Positions 40,498-48,914 of a stretch of DNA of 53,164 nucleotides are shown piece by piece (the stretch's first letter is position 1; the number at the start of each line of letters is the position of its first letter). The stretch is from UBA5734 sp964528645. GTDB lineage: Bacteria; Bacillota; Clostridia; Saccharofermentanales; UBA5734. Location: NCBI GenBank assembly GCA_964528645.1, contig CAZGSR010000019.1, forward strand, positions 1-53,164, written 5' to 3'. Under the pieces are notes generated by a model. The model saw only the letters and a program-made list of their open reading frames with translations. It did not search any database and was not told the origin of the DNA. Made by a program: the position numbers and the translations under genes.

Positions 40498-41751
40498 ATG
40501 CGCACTGCAATCATTCATGCCCATTTGCTGACACAGGCTGGCCCGCCGATCGAGCAAGGCTACCTGGTGGTCGATGACGACCGGATCGCATCGGTCGGGG
40601 CGGGGGAGCTCCCGTCTGACCTGATGCAGACGATCGACCAGATTCTAGATGTCTCGGGTGCCTTTCTGCTGCCAGGATTGCTGGATGCCCACTGCCATGT
40701 CGGATTGTTCAACGATGGCCTGGGCAAGGAGGGTGAGGATGGCAATGAGGAGACCGACCCAGTCACGCCCCATTTGCTGGCGACGGATGGTATCTACAGT
40801 GAAGACCGCTGCTTTGCAGAAGCATTGGCCGCCGGTGTGACGACTGTTTTGACCGGGCCAGGCAGCGCCAATGTCCTGTCAGGTCAATTTGCCCTGCTGC
40901 ACACCAAGGGCCAGCGAGTTGAAACCATGACCATCCTACCTCAGGTCGCACTCAAAGCCGCTCTGGGCGAGAACCCTAAAGCCGTTCATGGCGGCAAGGA
41001 CCGCAGCCCTTCGACCCGCATGGGAACCGCTGCTGTCCTGCGTGAAGCGCTGCAAAAAGCAGGACGTTACCGGGACAAGATCGAAAAGGCCCGGGCAGCA
41101 GATGCTGCCGGGAAAACCGACGTGGAACAGCCTGACCTGGATGTTCGCCTGGAATCCTTGCTCCCTGTGCTGAGTGGTGAACGACTCGTCAAATTCCATG
41201 CCCACCGGGCCGATGATATCCTGACGGCTGTTCGGATCGCCCATGAATTCGGCCTGCGCTACACCCTCGACCACTGTACGGAAGGATACCGCATTGTCGA
41301 CATCCTGGCCGAGGAATACCAGAAAGGTCTGGCGCCAGACCATGGCCAGGGTTTGGCGGGCAAAAGCCGCCTGGAAGGGATTATTGTCGGACCGATCCTG
41401 TCCGATCGCAGCAAGCCTGAACTGACCCGTTCGGACGTAGCCAATGCAGCCGTATTGGCCCGGTCTGGCTTGCCAGTAGCGATCATGACCGATCATCCCG
41501 TGATTCCGATCCAGTATCTGGCAGTCAATGCGGCTATCGCCTGCAGGGCTGGCCTGCCGGAGGACTTGGCACTTGCAGCCATCACATCGGTTGCTGCCCG
41601 CCTGTCAGGCATCGGCCAGACCCATGGTACCCTGGAACCGGGGAAAAAGGCCGATCTGGCCCTGTTCAGCAGCCACCCATTTGATTATCGCACTCAGACG
41701 CTTCGGGTCTGGATCAATGGCCAGATGGTCTACCACAAGGAGGAACAATGA
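40498..41751 (+). CDS. Amidohydrolase-family protein (imidazolonepropionase-like)
   Basis: A 417-residue metal-dependent hydrolase of the amidohydrolase superfamily. The metal-binding HxH is at His65/His67 in LLDAHCHVGL. Further ligand motifs are HAHRADD, LDHCTEG and MTDHP (catalytic Asp). The C-terminal GTLEPGKKADLALF closes the small beta-sandwich domain. The substrate is unknown. Similar proteins are loosely annotated as imidazolonepropionase or prolidase-like, and no histidine-degradation gene is nearby. The stop overlaps the tsaE start by 4 bp, so it is co-translated with the t6A genes. The ribosome site is AAAGGG, and the gene follows the element and the terminator. Confidence 0.82.
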   Translation: MRTAIIHAHLLTQAGPPIEQGYLVVDDDRIASVGAGELPSDLMQTIDQILDVSGAFLLPGLLDAHCHVGLFNDGLGKEGEDGNEETDPVTPHLLATDGIYSEDRCFAEALAAGVTTVLTGPGSANVLSGQFALLHTKGQRVETMTILPQVALKAALGENPKAVHGGKDRSPSTRMGTAAVLREALQKAGRYRDKIEKARAADAAGKTDVEQPDLDVRLESLLPVLSGERLVKFHAHRADDILTAVRIAHEFGLRYTLDHCTEGYRIVDILAEEYQKGLAPDHGQGLAGKSRLEGIIVGPILSDRSKPELTRSDVANAAVLARSGLPVAIMTDHPVIPIQYLAVNAAIACRAGLPEDLALAAITSVAARLSGIGQTHGTLEPGKKADLALFSSHPFDYRTQTLRVWINGQMVYHKEEQ

Positions 41752-42299
41752 CTTCAAACGATGCATTTGGCGATATTCCGCTTCCGGTCCGTCCTGGGCT
41801 CCATGCCCTGCATCTGGTCACAACGTCTGCCGAGGAAACCGCCTTGCTGGGACTTCTTGTGGCGAAACTGCTCCAACCTGGGACTGTCATCAGCCTGGAC
41901 GGAGACCTGGGAGCAGGTAAAACAGTCCTGGCCCGGGGAATTGCCGATGGCCTCGGCTGCCAGACACCGGTTGCCAGTCCTACATTCACTTTGCTGATGG
42001 AACACCCAGCGACCGGCAGTGGGCTGCCCTTATTTCATTTCGATGTCTACCGCCTGAAGCATGGTGATGATTTCCTGGCCTTGGGCCTGGATGATTATTT
42101 CTATCGTGAGGGTGTCTGCATCGTCGAGTGGGGGACTTTGATCGAGGATGTCTTACCGCTCGAGACGTTGAAAATCCTGATCCGGTTGACTGCGCCCGAG
42201 ACTCCTGAACAGCGCGTCATGACTTTTTTCTGGCCTGATCACCAAGCGGAACTGGCCCTGCTGGAAAGGAGCTGGCAAGATGCTCGTCCTGGCGTCTGA
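41748..42299 (+). CDS. tsaE: tRNA t6A biosynthesis ATPase TsaE
   Basis: ATPase that drives the TsaB-TsaD-TsaE complex, which transfers threonylcarbamoyl to A37 of ANN-decoding tRNAs. 183 residues. Walker A GDLGAGKT at 52-59, then SPTFTLL and HFDVYRL, the usual TsaE (YjeE) pattern, with a basic/hydrophobic C-terminal extension longer than average. GGAGGA lies before the ATG, which overlaps the amidohydrolase stop (ATGA). It overlaps tsaB at its end. tsaD is not in the window. Confidence 0.93.
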   Translation: MTSNDAFGDIPLPVRPGLHALHLVTTSAEETALLGLLVAKLLQPGTVISLDGDLGAGKTVLARGIADGLGCQTPVASPTFTLLMEHPATGSGLPLFHFDVYRLKHGDDFLALGLDDYFYREGVCIVEWGTLIEDVLPLETLKILIRLTAPETPEQRVMTFFWPDHQAELALLERSWQDARPGV

Positions 42300-43038
42300 T
42301 ACAACTGGGAAAAGCCTGTCGGTCGCCCTGGTCAAGGACGGGCGCCTGGTTGGCGAGAGCCGGTTCAATCTCGGCTACAATCATGCCGTGACCCATTTGC
42401 CGCAGGTCATGGCGCTTCTGGATGCGTGCGAAACAAGCCTGGCTGAGGTGGATTTGCTGGCTGTGACCCAGGGTCCTGGTTCTTTCACAGGGACTCGAAT
42501 CGGAATATCCAGCTTCAAGGCCATGTCTTATGCTGCGCACAGACCTCTGGTTGGCGTATCAACCCTGGAAACCCTGGCCTACCCCTGGCGACTGGTGGAT
42601 CATGCCTTGATCTGCCCCCTGCTCGATGCCAGGAATGGCCGCGTCTATGCTACCTGCTACCGTACTTCCGGTTTGAGGTCGCTCGCAGAAGGACAGCCGC
42701 AGAGCCCCCTGGTCCAGCTGGGCAATTACCAGGTGGCGGAATTCCTGTTGCAGCTGGCACAACAGGTGGAACACGAGGATCTGCTCCAGACACCTGTTCT
42801 GCTTACCGGTGATGGCGCATCAGTTGCCCTGGCCGCACACCAATCTCAGTTTTCAGGCGAGGATCTGAACCTGGTCCGGCTGGATCCGGTCCATGATGCT
42901 CCCAGTGCTGCGGCTGTTGCACTGCTGGCCGAGTCGTATCACAGAGCAGGAGCAGATGGGAATCCCTTTCATCTGAATGCGACCTATCTGACTCCGTCAT
43001 CTGCCGAGCGCCTGCGCAAGGAAAAGTCTCAGCCGTGA
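42280..43038 (+). CDS. tsaB: tRNA t6A biosynthesis scaffold protein TsaB
   Basis: The non-catalytic ASKHA-fold partner of TsaD. 252 residues. The N-terminal LVLASDTTGKSLSVALV and the conserved GPGSFTGTRIGISSFKAMSYA are diagnostic, followed by LLDARNGRVYATCY. The C-terminal half is variable, as usual. It overlaps tsaE by 20 bp and rimI by 4 bp, the order tsaE-tsaB-rimI being common in Firmicutes. AAAGGAG precedes the ATG inside tsaE. Confidence 0.93.
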   Translation: MLVLASDTTGKSLSVALVKDGRLVGESRFNLGYNHAVTHLPQVMALLDACETSLAEVDLLAVTQGPGSFTGTRIGISSFKAMSYAAHRPLVGVSTLETLAYPWRLVDHALICPLLDARNGRVYATCYRTSGLRSLAEGQPQSPLVQLGNYQVAEFLLQLAQQVEHEDLLQTPVLLTGDGASVALAAHQSQFSGEDLNLVRLDPVHDAPSAAAVALLAESYHRAGADGNPFHLNATYLTPSSAERLRKEKSQP

Positions 43039-43529
43039 ATACTCAGCAGTCGTCTGACCTGGCTAATACCCGTACGAAATCTGGCTGGCTGATCCGGCCA
43101 GTGCGAACGGATGACTTGGCCGGCCTGGTCCGGCTCGAGCAGACGTGCTTTGCCATACCCTGGAGTGAACAATCCCTGCGCTCGGACCTGGAGAATCCAT
43201 CTGTTGCCCACTATTGGGTGGCAGATAGCACGACTGCCGGCATCATCGGCTACATTGCCTGTTACCGGGCTGCGGATACGGCACAGATCAACAATCTGGC
43301 GGTGTTGCCGGATTTCCGCCGCCAGGGGATCGGGGAACACTTGCTGTCTGCATTGCTTGAGTGGGCTCAGGCCAGCCAGATCACAACCGTTGATCTGGAG
43401 GTCAGGTGCAGTAACGAATCCGCCATCGGCCTGTACCAGAAAATGGGCTTTGCCAAAGTCGGTGTCCGCCGTGCGTACTACAGCGATAACAACGAAGATG
43501 CCAACATTATGCTTAAAAATATTCCGTAA
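43035..43529 (+). CDS. rimI: Ribosomal protein S18-alanine N-acetyltransferase RimI
   Basis: A 164-residue GNAT acetyltransferase predicted to acetylate the N-terminal alanine of S18 (or a related target). The acetyl-CoA loop is visible as FRRQGIGEHLLSALL, and the RimI-specific EVRCSNESAIGLYQKMGF-KVGVRRAYY and C-terminal EDANIML are present. It starts with GTG in a GTGA overlap with the tsaB stop. The N-terminus is about 15 residues longer than typical RimI. It is the last gene of the tsaEB cluster. Confidence 0.92.
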   Translation: MNTQQSSDLANTRTKSGWLIRPVRTDDLAGLVRLEQTCFAIPWSEQSLRSDLENPSVAHYWVADSTTAGIIGYIACYRAADTAQINNLAVLPDFRRQGIGEHLLSALLEWAQASQITTVDLEVRCSNESAIGLYQKMGFAKVGVRRAYYSDNNEDANIMLKNIP

Positions 43530-43583
43530 GATGAAATCTTATATGTTCATAATGAACAAAATTCGTGCCTCGATTCGGTCATA

Positions 43584-43613
43584 TTGACAAAAGATCGACA
43601 CAAACCCTATACT
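43584..43613 (+). promoter_or_regulatory. Promoter of the Crh-like/uvrC cluster
   Basis: Consensus -35 TTGACA at 43584-43589, an 18-bp spacer and -10 TATACT at 43608-43613, ending 63 bp before the Crh-like start. Confidence 0.7.
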
Positions 43614-43626
43614 TACGCTAAGATTT

Positions 43627-43646
43627 ACCGCAATGGCGGTTTTTTT
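43627..43646 (+). terminator. Short hairpin with seven T just after the promoter
   Basis: ACCGC-AATG-GCGGT stem-loop followed by TTTTTTT in total. It may end transcription from rimI. It lies within about 10 bp of the predicted start of the next transcript, so that transcript would begin in or just before the hairpin. Confidence 0.5.
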
Positions 43647-43675
43647 GTCCCGGACCATCAGGAGGAGGAACTCGA

Positions 43676-43936
43676 ATGGTTAGTAAAACGGTTCAATTCA
43701 ACTGCGACGATGCCTTGCAGATGAAAGCTGTCGCTGTCCTGATCCAGAAAGCATCCACATTCCGTTCTAGCGTCTACCTGGCCAAGGGTGAACGCCGTGC
43801 CAATGCGAAGAGCCTTTTAGGTGTGATGTCCTTGGGTATCGAAAATGCCATGGAAATCCGCGTCACCGCTGAAGGCAGCGACGAAGTCGAAGCCCTCGAA
43901 ACCATCAGTTCCTATTTGAGCAATCCTGAATTCTGA
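43676..43936 (+). CDS. Crh-like HPr paralogue lacking the catalytic histidine
   Basis: 86 residues aligned end to end with HPr. Position 15, the phosphorylated histidine of HPr, is glutamine (DDALQMKAV), exactly the substitution found in Bacillus Crh, and Arg17 is lysine. Ser46, the HPr-kinase site, is kept in NAKSLLGVMSLG. It therefore cannot carry phosphate in the PTS and is expected to be regulatory, controlled by Ser46 phosphorylation. A true HPr is encoded at 17175. GGAGGAGG precedes the ATG. It lies 25 bp before uvrC. In other Clostridia uvrC is often near hprK/rapZ/whiA-type genes, but those are not visible here. Confidence 0.85.
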   Translation: MVSKTVQFNCDDALQMKAVAVLIQKASTFRSSVYLAKGERRANAKSLLGVMSLGIENAMEIRVTAEGSDEVEALETISSYLSNPEF

Positions 43937-43961
43937 TACCCCTGAGGTATTTGCCGAACCG

Positions 43962-45842
43962 ATGATCCAAGAACCAGAACCCATTCTGCAGCCGGTTGAT
44001 GCCCGGCTGGACCTAGTACCTACGAACCCGGGTGTTTACCTGATGAAGGACGCTTCGGGTTCTATTATTTATGTCGGCAAAGCAAACAACCTGAGAAATC
44101 GCCTGCGCAGCTATTTTACGGCCAATCCCCAGGGCAATGCCAAAGTCCTGGCTATGATCTCGCATATAGCCGATTTTTCTTTTATCGTCACCAGCAGTGA
44201 ACTGGAAGCCTTGTTGCTGGAAGCGACGCTGATCAAGAAACACCAGCCGCATTATAATATTCTGCTGCGTGATGACAAAGGGTACCCCTACATCCGCATC
44301 ACCATGAATGAGCTCTACCCCCGGATCGTCAAAGCGTTCCGGGTCGGTGACGATAAGAGCGAAGGAGCTCGCTACTATGGTCCCTACCTCAGTGGCGACC
44401 TGTTCCGGGCCTTGTCGGTCCTGCGCACACTATTCCCGACCAAAACATGCAAGCGGGTTTTCCCACGTGACATCGGCAAAGAACGCCCCTGCCTGAACTA
44501 CTACATCGGGCGATGTATTGGACCTTGCCGGGGTGATGTGCCAGCCGAAAGCTATCGTGCCGTCATGGAATCCATCTGCCAGTTCCTTGAGGGTAAATAC
44601 AGCCCGATCTTGCTGGACATGCGCCGGAAAATGGAAGCAGCGGCAGAAGCCTTGAAATTTGAGGAGGCCAGCCTGTGGCGCGATCGCATCGCAGCCCTGG
44701 AGCGCCTGATGGAAAACCAGCTGGCCGTCTCCAGCAAAGACAGCGATCGTGATGTGATCGGCATCGCCCGCAACGGTACGGAAACCTGTATCCAGAAGCT
44801 GGAAATCCGTGATGGCCGGATGGTTTCATCCGCGGCGTTTTTCTTTCCCGAGGAACAAGATGACGATCTGGAACTTCTGGCCGCTTTCCTGCTTCAGTAT
44901 TACCCCAACGCAGCCCAGATCCCGGGAGAGATACTCCTGGCGCAAGAGCCATCCGGTCGCGAGGGCCTGGAGGAATACTTGAAAACGCTGCGCAAGGGAC
45001 GCTGCCTGCTGCATGTCCCCAAGCGAGGGGATGCACACAAACTGATTGATCTCGCCAATGAGAATGCAAACCAGTCCCTGCGCCGCCACACCATGCTGGG
45101 CGGACATGGCCAGACGGCCTTGCAGGAAGCGATCCGGGAACTGGCCCAGGTCACAGGGGCAGCCGAGGGTATCCACCGGATTGAGGCAATCGATATTTCC
45201 CACACCGGCAACCAGGACATGGCTGCCAGCCTGGTCGTCTTCCAGGATGGCAAACCGACAAACCAGCAGTATCGCCAGTTTAAAATCAAAACATTGGAAG
45301 CACCGGATGACTATGCTGCGATCCGCGAAGTCCTGCGCCGTCGGCTGGCCCGGCTGTCTGACGAGCCTTTTGGCAGCCGGCCGGATTTGATCCTGGTCGA
45401 TGGCGGGGTCGGCCAGGTCCATGCTGCTCTGACCGTCCTTGCTGAGTACAAACTGGCCATACCAGTCGCTGGCATGGTCAAGGATGATCGCCACAGGACA
45501 CGAGGCCTGGCCCTGCCCGGCGGAGAAATCATCGAGCTGCGCCAGCGCCTGGAAGAGCAAGACGCCCAGGGCCTGGGCCTGCTGCGCCTGTTGACAGCCA
45601 TCCAGGACGAAGCACACCGTTTTGCCCGCAAGCTGAACCAGTCCATGGCAAAAAAGCGGACCATCCGGATGTCCCTGGAACATATCCCGGACGTCGGTCC
45701 TGCCAGACGACGATTGCTCCTGCAACACTTCCTGACGATCAAGGCTGTCAGCGAAGCGTCGCTGGATGAATTGAAAAATGTCAGGGGCCTCGGCCCGGCA
45801 GCGGAAGCGGTTTTCAAGCACTTTCATCCGGAGGCTCGCTGA
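43962..45842 (+). CDS. uvrC: Excinuclease ABC subunit C
   Basis: The dual-incision nuclease of nucleotide excision repair. 626 residues. The N-terminal GIY-YIG nuclease domain (NPGVYLMKDASGSIIYVGKAN, residues about 22-45) is followed by the UVR motif that binds UvrB (about 205-240). The RNase H-like C-terminal nuclease domain comes next (IEAIDISHTGNQDMAASLVVF, LILVDGGVGQVHAA), then the tandem helix-hairpin-helix DNA-binding region (LEHIPDVGPARRRLLLQHF, LKNVRGLGPAAEAVF). Complete. It follows the Crh-like gene by 25 bp, and the metallophosphoesterase begins 2 bp after its stop. Confidence 0.96.
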   Translation: MIQEPEPILQPVDARLDLVPTNPGVYLMKDASGSIIYVGKANNLRNRLRSYFTANPQGNAKVLAMISHIADFSFIVTSSELEALLLEATLIKKHQPHYNILLRDDKGYPYIRITMNELYPRIVKAFRVGDDKSEGARYYGPYLSGDLFRALSVLRTLFPTKTCKRVFPRDIGKERPCLNYYIGRCIGPCRGDVPAESYRAVMESICQFLEGKYSPILLDMRRKMEAAAEALKFEEASLWRDRIAALERLMENQLAVSSKDSDRDVIGIARNGTETCIQKLEIRDGRMVSSAAFFFPEEQDDDLELLAAFLLQYYPNAAQIPGEILLAQEPSGREGLEEYLKTLRKGRCLLHVPKRGDAHKLIDLANENANQSLRRHTMLGGHGQTALQEAIRELAQVTGAAEGIHRIEAIDISHTGNQDMAASLVVFQDGKPTNQQYRQFKIKTLEAPDDYAAIREVLRRRLARLSDEPFGSRPDLILVDGGVGQVHAALTVLAEYKLAIPVAGMVKDDRHRTRGLALPGGEIIELRQRLEEQDAQGLGLLRLLTAIQDEAHRFARKLNQSMAKKRTIRMSLEHIPDVGPARRRLLLQHFLTIKAVSEASLDELKNVRGLGPAAEAVFKHFHPEAR

Positions 45843-45844
45843 CC

Positions 45845-46555
45845 ATGGCATTGTTTGTTCTGGCTGATCCGCACCTGGCCAATGGCGTGGATAAACCGAT
45901 GGCTGTTTTCGGGTCGCACTGGAACAATCACACCGAGCGGATCCGGGAAAACTGGCTGCTGACGGTCACTGCAGATGACACCGTGGTCTTGCCGGGCGAT
46001 ATTTCCTGGGCTCTGACTCTGGAGGAAGCCCTGCCTGATCTCGAGTTTCTCCATGAACTGCCGGGTATGAAGATCTTGTCCCGTGGCAACCATGATTACT
46101 GGTGGACATCACTGGCCAAGCTGGAACAACTCTGCCAGACGCATCAGCTTTCCAGCCTGAAATTCATGCGCAACAATGCGCTCCTGATCGGGGACTCGAC
46201 CATCATCTGCGGCAGCCGCGGCTGGATCTTGCCTGATGACCCGGCATTTACATCGGACGACGCCCGGATCTATGCCCGGGAGATCGGGCGACTGCGCCTG
46301 TCGCTCCAGGCAGCCAACGCAATCGAATGCCCTGGCTGTGAGAAGATCGCATTCCTGCATTATCCACCGTTTGCGCGCGATCGCAAGCCGACCGAGCTGA
46401 CACGGCTGCTAACTGAATATGGCGTATCCCGTTGCTGCTTCGGTCACATTCATGCCCCCGTGCCCGCCTACCAGACCCCGGAATTCCTGCTCGAAGGGGT
46501 CAAATACACCCTGGCATCGGCAGACAGACTTTCCTTCAAACCCCTGAGGCTCTAG
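45845..46555 (+). CDS. Metallophosphoesterase
   Basis: A 236-residue calcineurin-like phosphoesterase. Metal-binding motifs are in order: DPHL (D-x-H, residues about 8-10), LPGDISW (GD), SRGNHDYWW (GNHD), HYPPF and GHIHAPVP (GHxH). The closest pattern is the COG1768 group common in Clostridia, whose substrate is not settled. It starts 2 bp after uvrC, so it is probably co-transcribed. It is not long enough for a cyclic-dinucleotide or UDP-diacylglucosamine enzyme to be preferred. Confidence 0.85.
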   Translation: MALFVLADPHLANGVDKPMAVFGSHWNNHTERIRENWLLTVTADDTVVLPGDISWALTLEEALPDLEFLHELPGMKILSRGNHDYWWTSLAKLEQLCQTHQLSSLKFMRNNALLIGDSTIICGSRGWILPDDPAFTSDDARIYAREIGRLRLSLQAANAIECPGCEKIAFLHYPPFARDRKPTELTRLLTEYGVSRCCFGHIHAPVPAYQTPEFLLEGVKYTLASADRLSFKPLRL

Positions 46556-46576
46556 GGTTTCAGCCGTTTTGGCCAG

Positions 46577-46605
46577 TTGCATGGATTTTGCGCCCGGTAT
46601 ATAAT
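46577..46605 (+). promoter_or_regulatory. Promoter of the yicC-remA-gmk-rpoZ-glyS cluster
   Basis: -35 TTGCAT at 46577-46582, a 17-bp spacer and consensus -10 TATAAT at 46600-46605, 50 bp before the yicC start. The same -35 hexamer is used by the tRNA-Gln promoter. Confidence 0.75.
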
Positions 46606-46655
46606 CGAAAAGCTTGCCCTAAACCCTGTTCCAATATTCGTTTTTGAGGTGGAAA

Positions 46656-47543
46656 ATGGCCTACAGTATGACCGGCTATGGTCGTGGTGAAACCATTCTG
46701 GATGATCGCCGGCTGACCGTTGAAATCAAATCGATCAACAATCGTTTCTGTGACATCCAAGTCCGGCAGAGCCGTGTGCTCCAGCCGCTCGAGACCAGGA
46801 CCCGCGAGCTCATCGGCCGCCGCCTGTCCCGGGGTAAAATCGATGTCTCGATCAATTTCGAGGATAACAGTGAATCAGCCTACGCCGTCCATTGCGACCT
46901 CGGCCTGGCCAAAGCCTATGCCAGCGCCCTGCGCCAGATCAGCGAGACCATTGCCAGCCCGGAATCAGTTTCGGCCAGCCAGATTGCACGTTTCAATGAT
47001 GTCCTGCGCGTCGAGTCAGCCCGGATTGATCCGGAAAGTGTCTGGCAGCTGCTGGAAACCACTCTGGAGCAAGCCATAGACAACCTGATGGCCATGCGCC
47101 GCAAAGAAGGCGGCAAACTCGTATCCGATATTAAGGCCAAAGCCACTCGGTTGCTGGAGCTCAAGGAAAAGGTTGCCATCCGGGCGCCGCTGGTCCCCGC
47201 AGAGTACCGTCAGCGCCTGGCCGAACGGGTCGATTCGCTCCTGAACGACCAGGCCAGAAAGTTCTATGACGAGCAGCGCCTGGCTGCCGAAGTTTTGCTT
47301 TTTGCCGATAAGTGTGCTATCGATGAGGAGCTGGTTCGTCTGGACAGCCACCTGCACCAGCTGGCTTCCATCCTGGAAGAAGAGGGCGCGATCGGTAAAA
47401 AGCTGGATTTCCTGCTCCAGGAGATCAACCGAGAGATCAACACGATCGGTTCGAAAGCCAATGACCTGGAACTGGTGCAGCAGGTGGTTGAAATGAAAAG
47501 TGAGCTGGAAAAGATCCGCGAACAGATCCAGAACATCGAATAA
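46656..47543 (+). CDS. YicC-family endoribonuclease
   Basis: A 295-residue protein of the YicC/YloC family, reported as RNA-binding endoribonucleases acting in RNA decay. The N-terminal SMTGYGRGE and KSINNRFCDI motifs and the C-terminal DFLLQEINREINTIGSKAND are the two family blocks. Four codons upstream a TTG is in frame, but GAGGTGG lies before the ATG at 46656. It heads the conserved Firmicute cluster yicC-remA-gmk-rpoZ. Confidence 0.92.
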   Translation: MAYSMTGYGRGETILDDRRLTVEIKSINNRFCDIQVRQSRVLQPLETRTRELIGRRLSRGKIDVSINFEDNSESAYAVHCDLGLAKAYASALRQISETIASPESVSASQIARFNDVLRVESARIDPESVWQLLETTLEQAIDNLMAMRRKEGGKLVSDIKAKATRLLELKEKVAIRAPLVPAEYRQRLAERVDSLLNDQARKFYDEQRLAAEVLLFADKCAIDEELVRLDSHLHQLASILEEEGAIGKKLDFLLQEINREINTIGSKANDLELVQQVVEMKSELEKIREQIQNIE

Positions 47544-47558
47544 ACCAGAGGAGCGTGC

Positions 47559-47813
47559 ATGGACCAGCCTGTATTCGTCAAAATCGGATTTTCCAACCTG
47601 GTAGCTCTGAGCCGGATCATTGCTGTGGTCAACCCGGACAGTTCCCCCGTCAAGCGCCTGATCCAGGATGCCCGTGACCGTTCGGTCCTGATCGATGCCA
47701 CGTCCGGGCGCAAGACCCGCTCCGTCCTGGTTATGGACAGCGACCATCTGGTTCTATCGGCCCTGACTGTCGAGGAGATTGAAAAAGCCATGCAGGAGGA
47801 AATCCATGAGTGA
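47559..47813 (+). CDS. RemA-family (DUF370) protein
   Basis: An 84-residue member of the RemA/DUF370 family, DNA-binding regulators of biofilm matrix and osmoprotection genes in Bacillus. Conserved blocks are FVKIGFSNLVALSRIIAVVNPDS, PVKRLIQDARDRSVLIDATSGRKTRSVLVMDS and HLVLSAL. The N-terminus MDQPVF is slightly longer than usual. It lies between yicC and gmk and overlaps the gmk start. In some species genes of this position are essential for viability or development, but no target is visible here. Confidence 0.9.
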   Translation: MDQPVFVKIGFSNLVALSRIIAVVNPDSSPVKRLIQDARDRSVLIDATSGRKTRSVLVMDSDHLVLSALTVEEIEKAMQEEIHE

Positions 47814-48426
47814 GATGCCCAGGCAGCGCGGGCTGCTGTTTTGCCTGTCCGGTCCATCCGGGGTCGGCAAGGGGACCGTCATTGATGAGGTCCGGAGGCG
47901 ACGGCCGCAAGTAGCCCACTCTGTTTCCATTACAACCCGCCCACCCCGGCCAGGTGAAATCGAAGGCGTCCACTATTATTTCCGGACACCGGAACAATTT
48001 CACCAGCTATTGGTCGAAGGAGAAATCCTGGAACATGACAACTACTGCGGCCATTACTACGGAACGCCGCGCTCCCCGCTCGAAGCCATGCGCGATGAAG
48101 GGCGCGACGTCCTGATGGACATCACAGTGCCAGGTTCGTTGGCTGTGATGGAAAACCATACAGACGTGGTCATGATGTTCCTGATGCCTCCAACTCTGAC
48201 CGAATTGAAAAACCGCCTGACCAAACGTGGGACAGAAAATGATTCAGTTGTTGAGCAGCGCCTGCTCAAGGGCCGGATCGAAATCAACAAAGCCAACCTG
48301 TTCAACTATGTGGTCATCAACGATGAACTCACCGCTACCGTCCACCGCATCCTGGCGATCATGGATGCCGAACACTGCCGCTACGAAAGACTCAAAGGCC
48401 TGGAAGCCTTTGTCCTCAGCCACTGA
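47806..48426 (+). CDS. gmk: Guanylate kinase
   Basis: Phosphorylates GMP to GDP. 206 residues. Walker A GPSGVGKGTV is followed by the GMP-binding SITTRPPRPGEIEGVHYYF and the lid region RLTKRGTENDSVVEQRL. The frame is open from 47779, but AGGAGG lies before the ATG at 47806, which overlaps the remA stop by eight bases. It is followed by rpoZ, the classic Firmicute pairing linked to nucleotide and ppGpp control of RNA polymerase. Confidence 0.95.
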   Translation: MSEMPRQRGLLFCLSGPSGVGKGTVIDEVRRRRPQVAHSVSITTRPPRPGEIEGVHYYFRTPEQFHQLLVEGEILEHDNYCGHYYGTPRSPLEAMRDEGRDVLMDITVPGSLAVMENHTDVVMMFLMPPTLTELKNRLTKRGTENDSVVEQRLLKGRIEINKANLFNYVVINDELTATVHRILAIMDAEHCRYERLKGLEAFVLSH

Positions 48427-48459
48427 AACCCCCGGTTCACTTATAAGGAGGAACTTAAC

Positions 48460-48909
48460 ATGCTCGTCAAACCCCCGATGGAAAAATTGCTCACCAAAGC
48501 GGAAAATCGCTACACCCTGGCCATTCTTGTCGCCAAGCGCGCCCGCCAGCTGGTCGATGGCGCCCAGCCCCTGACCGACTCGGACTCGCCAAACCTGGTC
48601 ACCCTTGCCTGCGAAGAACTGGCGGATGACACCGTCCGACTGGTCCGCGGCCATGTCAATCCACATATCCCGCTGCGCCCTGAGATCGAAGCTGCCCGCC
48701 TGGCCGCACGCAATGCGGCGCTCAATGCCAGCTCGGCCGAGGCCATCCGTGAAGAACTGGACCAGATTGCTGGCACTACCGGTGAAGATTTTGACGTAAG
48801 CGATGCCAAGATCATCGTCGAAGAGATTGAGAAAAACATCGAAGCCCAGAATGAAGCAGAAGTAACCGAGTCAGAAGCAACGGATGACTTGGCGGAAACG
48901 GAGGACTAA
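48460..48909 (+). CDS. rpoZ: RNA polymerase omega subunit with acidic C-terminal extension
   Basis: 149 residues. The first 60 or so are the omega fold (PPMEKLLTKAENRYTLAILVAKRARQL). The next segment has NPHIPLRP, and an alanine/glutamate-rich tail from about residue 75 has more than 20 acidic residues and almost no hydrophobic core. Omega is usually 65-90 residues, so the tail is extra. Omega stabilises the polymerase by binding the beta-prime C-terminus. AAGGAGG precedes the ATG. It follows gmk and precedes glyS by 5 bp. Confidence 0.85.
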   Translation: MLVKPPMEKLLTKAENRYTLAILVAKRARQLVDGAQPLTDSDSPNLVTLACEELADDTVRLVRGHVNPHIPLRPEIEAARLAARNAALNASSAEAIREELDQIAGTTGEDFDVSDAKIIVEEIEKNIEAQNEAEVTESEATDDLAETED

Positions 48910-48914
48910 GCATC

